A stretch of DNA of 64,000 nt from Duganella zoogloeoides (GTDB taxonomy: Bacteria > Pseudomonadota > Gammaproteobacteria > Burkholderiales > Burkholderiaceae_D): the NCBI RefSeq assembly GCF_034479515.1, contig NZ_CP140152.1:3968001-4032000 (forward strand). Direction: 5' to 3'. The notes beneath the pieces were generated by a model. It saw only the letters and a program-made list of their open reading frames with translations. It was not told the origin of the DNA and did not search any database. The first letter of the stretch is position 1, and every line of letters starts with the position of its first letter. This document shows, piece after piece, positions 36,507 through 44,446 of the stretch. The position numbers and the translations under genes are program-made.

Positions 36507-37496
36507 TTACTGGGCGGCGGCCGGCTTGGGTTCTGGCTTTAACAACAGCAACTGTTCATCCATCACGTGGATTTCCAGCGGGTTGTCCATCATGGTGATC
36601 TCGCCGTCGGTGGCGACCTTGACCTGGCGCCGCCGCGACAGGCTGCGCACTTGCACTTCCATCTGCTTGAAGCTGAAGGTGGTCAGCTCGTCCGCCTGGT
36701 TCAGCCGCCCCATCCGGCCCAGCGCGCCGTGCAGCATCAGCCATAACATGCCCAGCTTGCCCTTGGTACGCGGCGCCACAGCCGCCAGGCGGCCGTCTTC
36801 GAGCGCGTCGCTCAGCGGGGGAATACCGATCTGCTCCATTTGCAGGCGGTTGTTACCGACGAAAAAAGTGGCGGTACGCAGGCGTTGCGGCTTGCCGTCG
36901 ATCTGTAGCACCAGCCGCAATCGTTGATGAGGACTGAGCAGCGTCTTCAGGGCCGAGAGCGCCGCTACCAGCCGGCTGCGGCCGAACTGCTTCTTGTCCG
37001 CCTCGCGCTCTTCCAGCATTTTCGGATACAGGCCGATGCTGGCGTTGACCAGGAATACGCGGTCGTTGATCACCCCCACCTGCACCGGATGCACGCGCGC
37101 GGCCAGCAGCGCGTGCACCGCCTCGCTCAAGTCTTCGGGGATGCCGTGGGTGCGGCCAAAATAATTGAAGGTTCCCTGCGGCAGCACGCCGAACTGGCAA
37201 CCATGCGCCACCGCCTGCCGCGCCACCGCGTTGATCGTGCCGTCGCCGCCGGCAGCCACCAGCACGCCGCCGCTGTCGGCCGCCTGCTGCGCCAGCCGGG
37301 CGGCGATGTCGTCAATGGTGCCGGGCTCGTCGATCATGGTCAGTTCGAATTTGCGGCCGGCCTGACGCAGAACGGTCTCGATGGTGGAGCGGCGTTCGTC
37401 GGTCTCCGAATGGCCGGAACCGGCATTGAGGGCGATGAAAAAAGTGGCGTCGGGCGGGGCAGCGGTAGCTGTCATGGCGTGGGTCAGGTTGATCAT
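36507..37496 (-). CDS. Diacylglycerol/lipid kinase family protein (DAGK catalytic domain)
   Basis: 329 residues. The N-terminal catalytic domain shows FFIALNAGSGH, the nucleotide-binding VLVAAGGDGTINAVARQAV and LPQGTFNYFGRTHGIP, all family hallmarks (GGDGT in the active site). The C-terminal beta-domain contains ATFFVGNNRLQMEQIG. Such proteins phosphorylate diacylglycerol, sphingoid bases or related lipids. FNYFGR where most members read NDFAR/NxxAR is a subgroup feature. The start at 37496 lacks a clear ribosome-binding site; Met8 is an alternative. No membrane helix is seen; association with the inner membrane is expected. Confidence 0.88.
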   Translation of the reverse strand: MINLTHAMTATAAPPDATFFIALNAGSGHSETDERRSTIETVLRQAGRKFELTMIDEPGTIDDIAARLAQQAADSGGVLVAAGGDGTINAVARQAVAHGCQFGVLPQGTFNYFGRTHGIPEDLSEAVHALLAARVHPVQVGVINDRVFLVNASIGLYPKMLEEREADKKQFGRSRLVAALSALKTLLSPHQRLRLVLQIDGKPQRLRTATFFVGNNRLQMEQIGIPPLSDALEDGRLAAVAPRTKGKLGMLWLMLHGALGRMGRLNQADELTTFSFKQMEVQVRSLSRRRQVKVATDGEITMMDNPLEIHVMDEQLLLLKPEPKPAAAQ

Positions 37497-37639
37497 GCAT
37501 CACCGGTCTGGTGCGGATGCTCATTGTAACGTTGACATTAACACGGTAGATGTTTCATTGGTGTTTGGAAATAATTAGAGCGCCGTGGTGGGGTTAGCCA
37601 GTATTCTTATGGCTTCAATTAAAAATTCGTGGGGGCGAT

Positions 37640-38125
37640 GTGGACATTACTAGCGACAGCCCAGTGCATTCAACACCGTTGGCTACGGCTTATCGCACCA
37701 TGTTCCGGCAAGCCAACATCAACGATATTGGCGCAATGTCGCAGATCCGCCTGTCCGTTACGGAAAATGTCCTGTCCGACCCGAAGCGTATTACAAGCGC
37801 GATGTACGAGGACTTCCTGGAAGCGGCCGGGCGCGGCTGGGTTGCCGAGAGCGACGGAAAAATTATCGCATTCTGCTACGCTGCCAAGGCGGATGGATCC
37901 ATCTGGGCATTGTTCGTGCGGCCAGGCCACGAGGGGCAAGGTCTGGCCAAATCCTTGCTCGGCCTAGCCGTCAACTGGCTATTCGACAGCGGCCACGAGC
38001 GCGTTCATCTGAGCACTGGCGCCAACACCAGGGCAGACCGATTTTACGCGGCTCAGGGGTGGGAGCGCAGCCCTGTTAGCGACACCGAAATCGCTTATTA
38101 TTTGACCAAGCCCACCTTGATGTGA
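37640..38125 (+). CDS. GNAT-family N-acetyltransferase
   Basis: A 161-residue acetyl-CoA-dependent acyltransferase. The core begins FRQANINDIGAMSQIRLSVTEN. The acetyl-CoA loop is VRPGHEGQGLAKSLLGLAVNW, and the C-terminal strand pattern HLSTGANTRADRFYAAQGW is typical. The listed start is GTG at 37640 after a G-rich site; the ATG at 37700 would leave 141 residues and still keep the domain. The substrate cannot be predicted. It is followed at 10 bp by a DUF695 gene. Confidence 0.87.
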   Translation: MDITSDSPVHSTPLATAYRTMFRQANINDIGAMSQIRLSVTENVLSDPKRITSAMYEDFLEAAGRGWVAESDGKIIAFCYAAKADGSIWALFVRPGHEGQGLAKSLLGLAVNWLFDSGHERVHLSTGANTRADRFYAAQGWERSPVSDTEIAYYLTKPTLM

Positions 38126-38135
38126 TGACGCCTGA

Positions 38136-38612
38136 ATGATGAACAGCAAAATTGAGACGCCTGGACATATTGTTCGCACCTTAAAGGACGGCCTGCCGAT
38201 TCTCTGGACGTATGTTCCGGAGATGCCGGATGTCGATACCCGGACCGCCATGCCCTGGCTGACAGTGGTTGGATGGAAATACGACGGCGCGGCCGGACAA
38301 GGCATGCCCGGCTCGCAAGAAAACCAGCATATATTAAAGCTCGAGGCGGCGCTTGCGAACGTCGAGCTTGGCGGATTTTGCATGGAAGTCTATCGCCGGA
38401 TCGGCGCCGGTCTCAGGGAGTTCGTGCTTTATATCCATGATCGTGACCAGTTCATGCACGAATTCAATCGCTGCGTTGCGGGACATCCGCGCTATCCGAT
38501 CGCGATCAATTTTTACCGGGACGAAGCCTGGTCCGAGCTTCAAGACCTGATCGACGACTTCGAGGCAGCGGCGCCCGCAAATCAGGGTAGCGCCTCCCCA
38601 GCGATTGCATGA
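38136..38612 (+). CDS. DUF695-like protein
   Basis: A 158-residue soluble protein. The pattern of a DUF695-type domain is seen: LPWLTVVGWKYDG near the start and EVYRRIGAGLREFVLYIHDRD in the middle, with HPRYPIAINFYRDEAWSEL near the end. The family has no firm function; some members are annotated as linked to RNase E inhibitors. It lies between a GNAT gene and a small membrane protein, overlapping the latter by 4 bp (ATGA), so all three probably share a transcript. Family call is moderate. Confidence 0.68.
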   Translation: MMNSKIETPGHIVRTLKDGLPILWTYVPEMPDVDTRTAMPWLTVVGWKYDGAAGQGMPGSQENQHILKLEAALANVELGGFCMEVYRRIGAGLREFVLYIHDRDQFMHEFNRCVAGHPRYPIAINFYRDEAWSELQDLIDDFEAAAPANQGSASPAIA

Positions 38613-39103
38613 AGCCCGTTCATCTCTACCTCGCCGCGCTCATCGCCATTCTTCTGCAACCATTGATCGGCCTGTTTACGCTGTTCCCCTTCTGGAGACT
38701 CGGGCTGCCGCCGCTTGAGGTTTTCCTTTCTTACTTGATGGCGGTTCTGCTGGTAGCGGGCCTGGCGGTCATGCTGTTTGGCGTGCCCTGCTTCGGCATG
38801 TTGTACAGAACCGAAAAGCTCGGGTTTCTGAGCCTGAGCGGTTCCGGCGCCTTGATTGGCGCACTACCCTACCTTGTGCTTGGCTTCCCCCGATCGATCG
38901 ACGGCTACACGGCAAATAGAACATGGCATGGGGACACGGCGAAACTTCTTGCGAATGGCGAACCGATGGTCATGGCCTGGTTGAACTATGCCGAGTCCGC
39001 GCTGAACTTCGGCATTCACGGTTTTTCCTGCGGCGTGGTTTTTTACCTGTTTTGGCGCAGATATGGAATCCCATTACCAGCCGGCCAACCCCGCAACACA
39101 TGA
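38609..39103 (+). CDS. Small polytopic membrane protein, unknown
   Basis: 164 residues with about four hydrophobic segments (LYLAALIAILLQPLIGLFTLF; FLSYLMAVLLVAGLAVMLFG; a Gly-rich segment near 72-92; FGIHGFSCGVVFYLFW). No family recognised. Its first codon overlaps the stop of the DUF695 gene. Its last 61 bp overlap the end of the convergent TetR gene (39043-39103), so at least one of the two C-termini may be shorter in relatives. Inner-membrane location predicted. Confidence 0.72.
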   Translation: MKPVHLYLAALIAILLQPLIGLFTLFPFWRLGLPPLEVFLSYLMAVLLVAGLAVMLFGVPCFGMLYRTEKLGFLSLSGSGALIGALPYLVLGFPRSIDGYTANRTWHGDTAKLLANGEPMVMAWLNYAESALNFGIHGFSCGVVFYLFWRRYGIPLPAGQPRNT

Positions 39104-39687
39104 TCCACCACTTCCTGCAACTGCTGGCGCGAGGCGCCGGCGGCAGATTGCACGGCCATGCCGTTCGATACCGTCATCACGTAGCGCGCCATCTGGCCCG
39201 GGCAGCAGTCGGCCGGCAAGTCGCCCTCGTCCCGCGCCTGCTCCAGGCGCTGCTTCAACCGCGCTTCGCTCAGGGCCCGGCGCTCGATCAACGAGGCGCG
39301 GATCGGTAGCGCGTCGTCACTGCACGCCAGCGCGCCGTTGATCACCAGGCAGCCTTGCGGGTTGTCGGCTTCGGTCTGGGCATCGGCATTGCCGCGTAAA
39401 AAATGCTCGACCACGGCGCGCGCGGTCGGCAGCTGCAAGGCGGCGTTGAACAGCGGATCGTGGGTGGCGCCGTAACGCTCCAGCGCCAGGCGAAACAGGT
39501 TTTCCTTGTTGCCGAACACGGCATACAGGCTCGGCCGGTTCATACCCATCGCTTCGGTCAGCTCGGGCAAGGAGCTGCCTTCGTAGCCTTTTTCCCAGAA
39601 TACCTTCATTGCCTTATCGAGCGCCGTATCGGCGTCGAAGGTTCGCGGGCGTCCGGTCTTGCGGGTGGTGGATGCGGATTCTTTCAT
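39043..39687 (-). CDS. TetR-family transcriptional regulator
   Basis: 214 residues. The N-terminal TetR HTH is clear: ALDKAMKVFWEKGYEGSSLPELTEAMGMNRPSLYAVFGNKENLFRLAL. The C-terminal ligand domain resembles the AcrR/YxaF-like group (GCLVINGALACSDD). It is divergent from an MFS exporter with 114 bp between starts, so it probably represses that gene and releases DNA when a substrate of the pump binds. Its tail (WPAGNGIPYLRQNR) overlaps the end of the opposite membrane-protein gene. Confidence 0.92.
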   Translation of the reverse strand: MKESASTTRKTGRPRTFDADTALDKAMKVFWEKGYEGSSLPELTEAMGMNRPSLYAVFGNKENLFRLALERYGATHDPLFNAALQLPTARAVVEHFLRGNADAQTEADNPQGCLVINGALACSDDALPIRASLIERRALSEARLKQRLEQARDEGDLPADCCPGQMARYVMTVSNGMAVQSAAGASRQQLQEVVDHVLRGWPAGNGIPYLRQNR

Positions 39688-39801
39688 ACCATTCGGTTAA
39701 AAATTCGTTGACAGCAAGCAGCAGTGGATTCATTATGAACCGACCAGTAAAAAACTCAAGCGTTTTTACGGACCCGCTCAACCCACCCGGAATCCCATAT
39801 T

Positions 39802-41046
39802 ATGCAACAGACTTCCACTGCCCAGGCTTTGCCTGCCGATGCCGTAACCGATCCCGCAGCCGTCCCGCCCACCCGCGCCGCCTGGCTGGCCGTGCTGTCG
39901 GTCGGCATCGGCTCGTTCGCGCTGGTGACCACCGAGTTTCTGCCGGTCGGCCTGCTGCCGTCGATCGCGGCCGAGCTGCGCATCTCGGAGGGCACGGCCG
40001 GCATGATGGTCACCCTGCCCGGCATCATTGCCGCGTTTGCGGCCATCCTGGTCACCATCGGCATCGGCAAGACCGACCGCCGCTACGTGATTGCGGGTCT
40101 CACCACCACGCTGATCGTCTCCAACCTGATCGTGGCGTTCAGCGATTCGTTCACCCTGATCCTGCTGGCGCGCGCGTTGCTGGGCGTGGGCGTCGGCGGC
40201 TTCTGGGCCATCGGCGGCGCGATCGGCACGCGGCTGGTGTCGGCGCCCTATGCGGCACGGGCGACGTCGATTATTTTTGCCGGCGTCTCGGTCGGCACGG
40301 TGGCCGGGGTGCCGGCTGGCGCGCTGCTGGGCGAGATCGCCAGCTGGCGCGCGGCCTTTCTCGCCACCGGCGCGGTCGGCATGGTGGTGCTGGTGCTGCA
40401 ACTGGCTCTGATGCCCCGCCTGCCGGCGGCCGGCTCGCTGACATTCCGCCAGGTGCCGGAACTATTGCGCATCAAGAAGGCGCGCCTGGGCATGGCGGTG
40501 ACCTTGCTGGTATTTATCGGCCAGTTCTCGGCCTACACGTATGTGACGCCATTCCTGGTGCAGGTGGCGCAGCTCGGTGCGGGGGTGATCAGCGCGCTGT
40601 TCCTGGCCTACGGCGTGGCGGGCTTCATCGGCAACCTGCTCGGCGGCTGGCTGGTGGCGCGCAGCGTGCGGCGCTCGTTGATGGCAGTGGGACTGGTGAT
40701 CGGACTCTCGACCCTGGCGCTGCCACTGGCGGGCACGTCGCTGGCGGGCGTAGTGCTTCTGATCGTGACCTGGGGACTGGGCTTCGGCATGATGCCGATC
40801 TCGGTGCAGAGCTGGATGTTCAAGGCGGCGCCGCATGCGATGGAGAGTGGCGGCGCGGTGTTCGTTTCGACGGCGCAGGTGGCGCTGGCGGGCGGCGCGC
40901 TGGTCGGCGGCATCGTGGCCGATCACCTGGGGGTATCGGGCGTGATGATTGCTGGCGGTGCGTTTGCGCTGGCGATGGCGCTGGTGATCTGGCGCTTCGG
41001 GGACGAGGATGGCGGGCCGTCGGCGAGGCTGGCGGCGGTACATTGA
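39802..41046 (+). CDS. MFS exporter, DHA1 family
   Basis: 414 residues, 12 helices. N-terminal phrases SFALVTTEFLPVGLLPSIAAEL and GGFWAIGGAIGTRLV, plus motif C-like FAGVSVGTVAGVPAGALLG, place it with the DHA1 drug/sugar/purine exporters. It is divergent from the TetR gene, a standard regulator/exporter pair. A drug or metabolite is the likely substrate. It is distinct from the other DHA1 exporter in the window (24965-26176). Confidence 0.9.
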   Translation: MQQTSTAQALPADAVTDPAAVPPTRAAWLAVLSVGIGSFALVTTEFLPVGLLPSIAAELRISEGTAGMMVTLPGIIAAFAAILVTIGIGKTDRRYVIAGLTTTLIVSNLIVAFSDSFTLILLARALLGVGVGGFWAIGGAIGTRLVSAPYAARATSIIFAGVSVGTVAGVPAGALLGEIASWRAAFLATGAVGMVVLVLQLALMPRLPAAGSLTFRQVPELLRIKKARLGMAVTLLVFIGQFSAYTYVTPFLVQVAQLGAGVISALFLAYGVAGFIGNLLGGWLVARSVRRSLMAVGLVIGLSTLALPLAGTSLAGVVLLIVTWGLGFGMMPISVQSWMFKAAPHAMESGGAVFVSTAQVALAGGALVGGIVADHLGVSGVMIAGGAFALAMALVIWRFGDEDGGPSARLAAVH

Positions 41047-41072
41047 CTGCCGGTGAGACTGCAGCGACTCTC

Positions 41073-41249
41073 ACGTTCCATGGATCGCGGCCTGCGCGGG
41101 GATGACGGATTTAGAGCCTGTAGCGTTCGCGAGGGTGACACATTTGGAGCCTGTGGCGTTCGCGAGGATGACGGATTTAAAGCCTGTGGCGTTGACGAGG
41201 ATGACGGGTTTATGGCCCGAGGCCCGAGCGCCGTCATCCTCGCGAACGC
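41073..41249. repeat. 33-bp tandem repeats plus inverted copy (dispersed palindromic family)
   Basis: Three units of 33 bp (41101-41133, 41134-41166, 41167-41199) and a partial fourth (41200-41213) share gatgacggattta-agcctgtggcgttcgcgag with few changes. The 19 bases gcgttcgcgaggatgacgg at 41156-41174 recur exactly inverted at 41231-41249. The left edge (41073-41107, reading as a GTCATCC-CCGCGC-GCG-GATCCATG unit on the minus strand) matches a widespread intergenic repeat type. A one-mismatch relative is at 7317-7335. This fills the 232-bp gap between the MFS gene and the small gene before ispF. Confidence 0.82.
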
Positions 41250-41278
41250 GGGGCGGTCCGCCGCTGCGGTCCAGTTCG

Positions 41279-41578
41279 TTAAATCCGCCCGCGCCGGAAC
41301 TCGGCCAGGAACGCCTTGGTCTGCTTCGGCGACAACACCTGCACCGCGTCGCCATGCCACGCATACATGTACTGGTTGCCCCCCCGGTCGGTCAGCTTGG
41401 CGTCAAGCAAGAAGCACGTGCCCAGCGGGTACGTGGCCAGGTCTTTCAATCGCTGCGAGCACTGCACCAGCAGTTCCGGCGAAAACGCCTGGCCCGGCAC
41501 CGGGCGGATTTCGACAGCGCTGCCGCGCTGCACCGAGTGCACCGCCACCTGGCGGTACGCGTAGATGTCGCGGGCCAT
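41279..41578 (-). CDS. Hypothetical protein in the ispDF operon
   Basis: 99 residues; I do not recognise the family. It contains YPLGTCFLLDAKLTDRGGNQYMYAWHG, a compact alpha/beta look, and a basic C-terminus (KAFLAEFRRGRI). The ATG overlaps the stop of ispF by about 1-4 bp, so it is the last gene of the ispD-ispF unit and is probably translated. No signal peptide or membrane helix. Confidence 0.78.
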   Translation of the reverse strand: MARDIYAYRQVAVHSVQRGSAVEIRPVPGQAFSPELLVQCSQRLKDLATYPLGTCFLLDAKLTDRGGNQYMYAWHGDAVQVLSPKQTKAFLAEFRRGRI

Positions 41579-42075
41579 CAGTCTGCCAGCAGCAAGGCCA
41601 CCGCTTCGGCGGCGATGCCCTCTTCGCGGCCCAGGTAGCCGAGCTTTTCATTGGTCTTGGCCTTGATGTTCACCTGGCCGATGTCCACGCCCAGGTCCTC
41701 GGCGACGTTGGCGCACATGGCGGCGATGTGCGGCGCCATCTTCGGTTTCTGGGCGATGATGGTCGCGTCGATATTGCCGATGCGGTAGCCGGTGGCGGCC
41801 ACGCGGCGGGCGGCTTCCTTGAGCAAGGTGCGCGAATCGGCGCCCTTGAACTGCTCGTCGGTGTCCGGGAAATGCTTGCCGATGTCGCCCAGCGCGGCCG
41901 CACCCAGGATGGCGTCGGTGATCGCGTGCAGCAGCACGTCGGCGTCCGAGTGGCCCAAGAGACCCAGGTGGTGCGGGATGTCGACGCCGCCGATGATCAG
42001 CTTGCGGCCTTCGACCAGTGCGTGGCAATCGTAGCCCTGGCCAATGCGGAATGGTAGTTTGGGTAATTTGCTCAT
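41578..42075 (-). CDS. ispF: 2-C-methyl-D-erythritol 2,4-cyclodiphosphate synthase
   Basis: 165 residues. It makes the cyclic diphosphate in the MEP isoprenoid pathway, releasing CMP. Metal ligands are in [11 protein letters not shown] (Asp and His) and in [21 protein letters not shown]. The segments [19 protein letters not shown] and [17 protein letters not shown] are family hallmarks. The ATG at 42073-42075 is chosen over a TTG four codons upstream. It sits 16 bp downstream of ispD, the preceding pathway step but one, on the same strand. The enzyme is a homotrimer. Confidence 0.97.
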   Translation of the reverse strand: MSKLPKLPFRIGQGYDCHALVEGRKLIIGGVDIPHHLGLLGHSDADVLLHAITDAILGAAALGDIGKHFPDTDEQFKGADSRTLLKEAARRVAATGYRIGNIDATIIAQKPKMAPHIAAMCANVAEDLGVDIGQVNIKAKTNEKLGYLGREEGIAAEAVALLLAD

Positions 42076-42091
42076 GGATTCTTTCAATGGT

Positions 42092-42805
42092 TTATTCGGC
42101 GGCGGCCAGGTACATTTCGGCGATGCGGATGTCGGCCGGCAGCGTGACTTTGAGATTGCGGGGATGGCCTTCGATTAGCCGCGGCGACAGCCCCAGCATC
42201 TCGACGGCGCTGGCGTCGTCCGTAATCGCATTGGCATCCGGGGCGCTGCCCAGGGCCCGCAGCAGCAGCGCATAGCTGAACATCTGCGGCGTTTGCGCCA
42301 GCCACAGGCCGGTGCGCGGCACGGTGGCAACCTGGTCGCTGCCGCTGCCACCGGCGCGCTTGACGGTATCGACCACCGGCAAGGCCAGCAAGCCTCCTGC
42401 CGGATGGTCGCCCACGCCCAGCACCAGTTTTTCGATCAGCGCAGGCGTCAAGCCCGGACGGGCGGCGTCATGCACCATCACCAGGTCGGTATCAGACAGC
42501 TGGCCGTGCAGCACGCGCAGGCCGTTCAGCACGGAATCCATGCGGGTGGCGCCGCCGCAGCGCAGCACCGTCACGCCATCGAGGCCCGGTGGCAGCACGC
42601 CATCGATCTGGCCGTCGTCGGCGCTGACCACCACGTAGGTGTGGGCGACCAAGGAACTGGCGCGGAAGGCGTCCACCGCGTGGCGCAGCAGCGGTTTGCC
42701 GCCGACCGGCAGATATTGCTTGGGGCCGTTGGCGGCCATGCGCGCGCCCACGCCGGCGGCGGGCAGCAAGGCAAAATAGCGAGGTGATTGGTTCGTATCG
42801 GTCAT
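42092..42805 (-). CDS. ispD: 2-C-methyl-D-erythritol 4-phosphate cytidylyltransferase
   Basis: 237 residues. It couples CTP and methylerythritol phosphate to give CDP-methylerythritol in the MEP pathway. The CTP-binding loop [28 protein letters not shown] and the later [19 protein letters not shown] are clear. A C-terminal [18 protein letters not shown] completes the family. It is upstream of ispF in the same unit and 6 bp downstream of an unknown metalloprotease-like gene. Confidence 0.97.
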   Translation of the reverse strand: MTDTNQSPRYFALLPAAGVGARMAANGPKQYLPVGGKPLLRHAVDAFRASSLVAHTYVVVSADDGQIDGVLPPGLDGVTVLRCGGATRMDSVLNGLRVLHGQLSDTDLVMVHDAARPGLTPALIEKLVLGVGDHPAGGLLALPVVDTVKRAGGSGSDQVATVPRTGLWLAQTPQMFSYALLLRALGSAPDANAITDDASAVEMLGLSPRLIEGHPRNLKVTLPADIRIAEMYLAAAE

Positions 42806-42811
42806 GTCGTT

Positions 42812-43531
42812 CTATTGTTTGCGGCGGCGCTGTTCGATGATGCGGCGGATGTCGCCATTGCAGGTCTCGGCCAGGCGCGCGTATTCCTGCGGGGTGTCGA
42901 TTTTAGCCTGTTCCACGTTGCCCTTGTCGAATTCCGCCTTGATGAACGGGAACCAGATGCTGTTGATTTCGTGCTGCAGCGCCGATTGCGCCGTGCCCGA
43001 GGGCGCGTACAGCGGCCTGGCGTCGAAGCGTTTTTCCAGCGCCGCGCGCACCACTTTTTCCACCCGCACCAGGTTGTCCATATAAGCCTTCAGGTGGCGC
43101 TGCTCGTGCTCGAGGATGACGTTGTAGGCGCAGGTGCCGGGCGCGAACTCGTTGCCGACGTAGATCAGCACCGGCGCGTAATTGAGTTTGACCTCTACCT
43201 TCGGGGCCACGCACTCGTAGCCGCTCACCGGATCCTGCAACATCGGCCCGCCCAACGTGGCCGAATACTGTGCGCGCGTCACCGTCAATCCCAGCGTTTC
43301 GCGGCGGCCGTCGATGCTGCCGGTCTTGAGCGTGAGCGCGCGGTATGGCAGCTGGTTGTTGATGGTAAAACCGTTGTTCTTGCTGGAGAGGACAGAGATG
43401 GTCTTGCTGATCGTGTCTTCGCAGCGGATCTGGAATGGCGTGCGGGCAGCTGCAGCAGCGGCTGGCGCCGGCGCCAGCACGCCGGCGGCGCCCGGCACAG
43501 CCAGCATCAACATGAGCGCCAGCACGCGCAT
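42812..43531 (-). CDS. Exported protein with HExxH motif
   Basis: 239 residues. A signal peptide (cut near PAAAAAART, about residue 30) is followed by a domain with VILEHEQRHLKAYMDNLV, an HExxH motif at His142-His146 typical of zinc metallopeptidases. Cysteines at 37, 107, 134 and one near the C-terminus (ETCNGD) could form disulfides. The pattern resembles small DUF922-like periplasmic peptidases. Peptidase activity is inference. It lies 4 bp after the Nudix gene and 6 bp before ispD, so all are likely one transcript. Confidence 0.75.
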   Translation of the reverse strand: MRVLALMLMLAVPGAAGVLAPAPAAAAAARTPFQIRCEDTISKTISVLSSKNNGFTINNQLPYRALTLKTGSIDGRRETLGLTVTRAQYSATLGGPMLQDPVSGYECVAPKVEVKLNYAPVLIYVGNEFAPGTCAYNVILEHEQRHLKAYMDNLVRVEKVVRAALEKRFDARPLYAPSGTAQSALQHEINSIWFPFIKAEFDKGNVEQAKIDTPQEYARLAETCNGDIRRIIEQRRRKQ

Positions 43532-43535
43532 GCGG

Positions 43536-44087
43536 TCAGCCCAGCTTCCAGTCGCCGGCGCGCAGCTTGTCGAGCCAGAACGCGCCGATCACGGTTTTCA
43601 CGTCGGTCACTTTCCCTTCGCGGACCCATTGCAGCAGGTCGTCGAGCGGCGCGGTAAACAGTTCGAGAAATTCGCCGTCGTCGAGCTGTTGTTCGCCCGC
43701 GACCAGGCCGCGCGCCAGGTAGATGTCGAGGTGTTCGTCGGCATAGGCAATCGCGTTGTGGATGGTGCAGACGTACTGCCAGTCGGTCGCGGTATAGCCG
43801 GTTTCCTCGACCAGTTCGCGCTTGGCGCAATCGAGCGGGTCTTCGTTGGGATCGAGTTTACCGGCCGGAAATTCGATGAAGGCGCGGTGCAGCGGATAGC
43901 GGAACTGGTTTTCCAGCAGGACCCGGCCATCGTCGAACACGGGCAGGATCACGACCGCGCCCGGATGCTTGATGTACTCGCGCACGGCGTGGCGGCCATC
44001 GGGCAGTTCGATATTATCGCGTTGGACTTTGAGGAAGTGGCCATCGTAGGCCAGTTCGCCATCGAGGCGGGTTTCGGTCAGATTCAC
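43536..44087 (-). CDS. Nudix hydrolase (ADP-ribose pyrophosphatase-like)
   Basis: 183 residues. The Nudix box GKLDPNEDPLDCAKRELVEE, followed by TGY, fits Gx5Ex7REUxEExGU exactly. The N-terminal strand-turn LKVQRDNIELPDG and the tyrosine/alanine-rich core EYIKHPGAVVILPVFDDGR are those of the ADP-ribose pyrophosphatase group. It probably hydrolyses ADP-ribose or related nucleotide sugars with magnesium. Located 47 bp downstream of the DUF2818 gene that ends the nuo operon, a layout common in betaproteobacteria. Confidence 0.93.
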   Translation of the reverse strand: MNLTETRLDGELAYDGHFLKVQRDNIELPDGRHAVREYIKHPGAVVILPVFDDGRVLLENQFRYPLHRAFIEFPAGKLDPNEDPLDCAKRELVEETGYTATDWQYVCTIHNAIAYADEHLDIYLARGLVAGEQQLDDGEFLELFTAPLDDLLQWVREGKVTDVKTVIGAFWLDKLRAGDWKLG

Positions 44088-44134
44088 GTGCTGCTCTCCA
44101 GGGGTTCGAAGAGCAACAGTGTATCAGCGGAACA

Positions 44135-44446
44135 TTAATCGCGGGGGCGGCGCAGGTAGCGCACGATGAAGCCCGGGAAGCCGAGCACCAGGAACAGGCA
44201 GGCGGAAATCGCGTAGAACTCCCAGGTCTGGGGGAAGCGCGTGCCGATCTGCGCTTCGAGCGCCATGCCGATGGCGCCCACCACGAAGTACAAGCCGATC
44301 ATCTCGGCCAGCCGCACGTACAGCGGCTTGGCTTCGTTTGACCACCGTGCTGGCACCAGGGCCAGCACCTTGTCATTAAAGAATGGCAGGTTGGCCAATG
44401 CAATAGCTACCGCAATGACCAACCAGCTGGCAACGTTGACGTCCAT
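44135..44446 (-). CDS. DUF2818 membrane protein at the end of the nuo operon
   Basis: 103 residues with three hydrophobic segments (SWLVIAVAIALANLPFF; LYVRLAEMIGLYFVVGAIGMAL; FYAISACLFLVLGFPGFIVRYL). This matches the DUF2818 family, which in betaproteobacteria sits right after nuoN. Its ATG overlaps the nuoN stop by one base (TAATG), so it is translated with complex I. A link to complex I assembly or function is suggested only by this conserved position. Confidence 0.9.
   Translation of the reverse strand: MDVNVASWLVIAVAIALANLPFFNDKVLALVPARWSNEAKPLYVRLAEMIGLYFVVGAIGMALEAQIGTRFPQTWEFYAISACLFLVLGFPGFIVRYLRRPRD

Noticed and set aside
35640..39103. A mobile element around the toxin-antitoxin module
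   Set aside because: No transposase, integrase, terminal repeats or target duplication could be found.
39609..41105. A 498-residue frame overlapping the MFS gene
   Set aside because: It is an out-of-frame reading of the exporter, with Gly/Arg-rich sequence and no helices; the true frame has 12 clear helices.
41101..41213. CRISPR-like direct repeats
   Set aside because: The 33-bp units abut directly with no spacers and vary in sequence; they are tandem repeats, and no cas genes are near.
41102..41638. A frame encoding an 11-residue repeat (MTDLEPVAFAR-like)
   Set aside because: It arises because 33 bp is a multiple of three. It runs antisense through the small hypothetical gene and ispF, has no ribosome-binding site, and the minus strand reads equally open.
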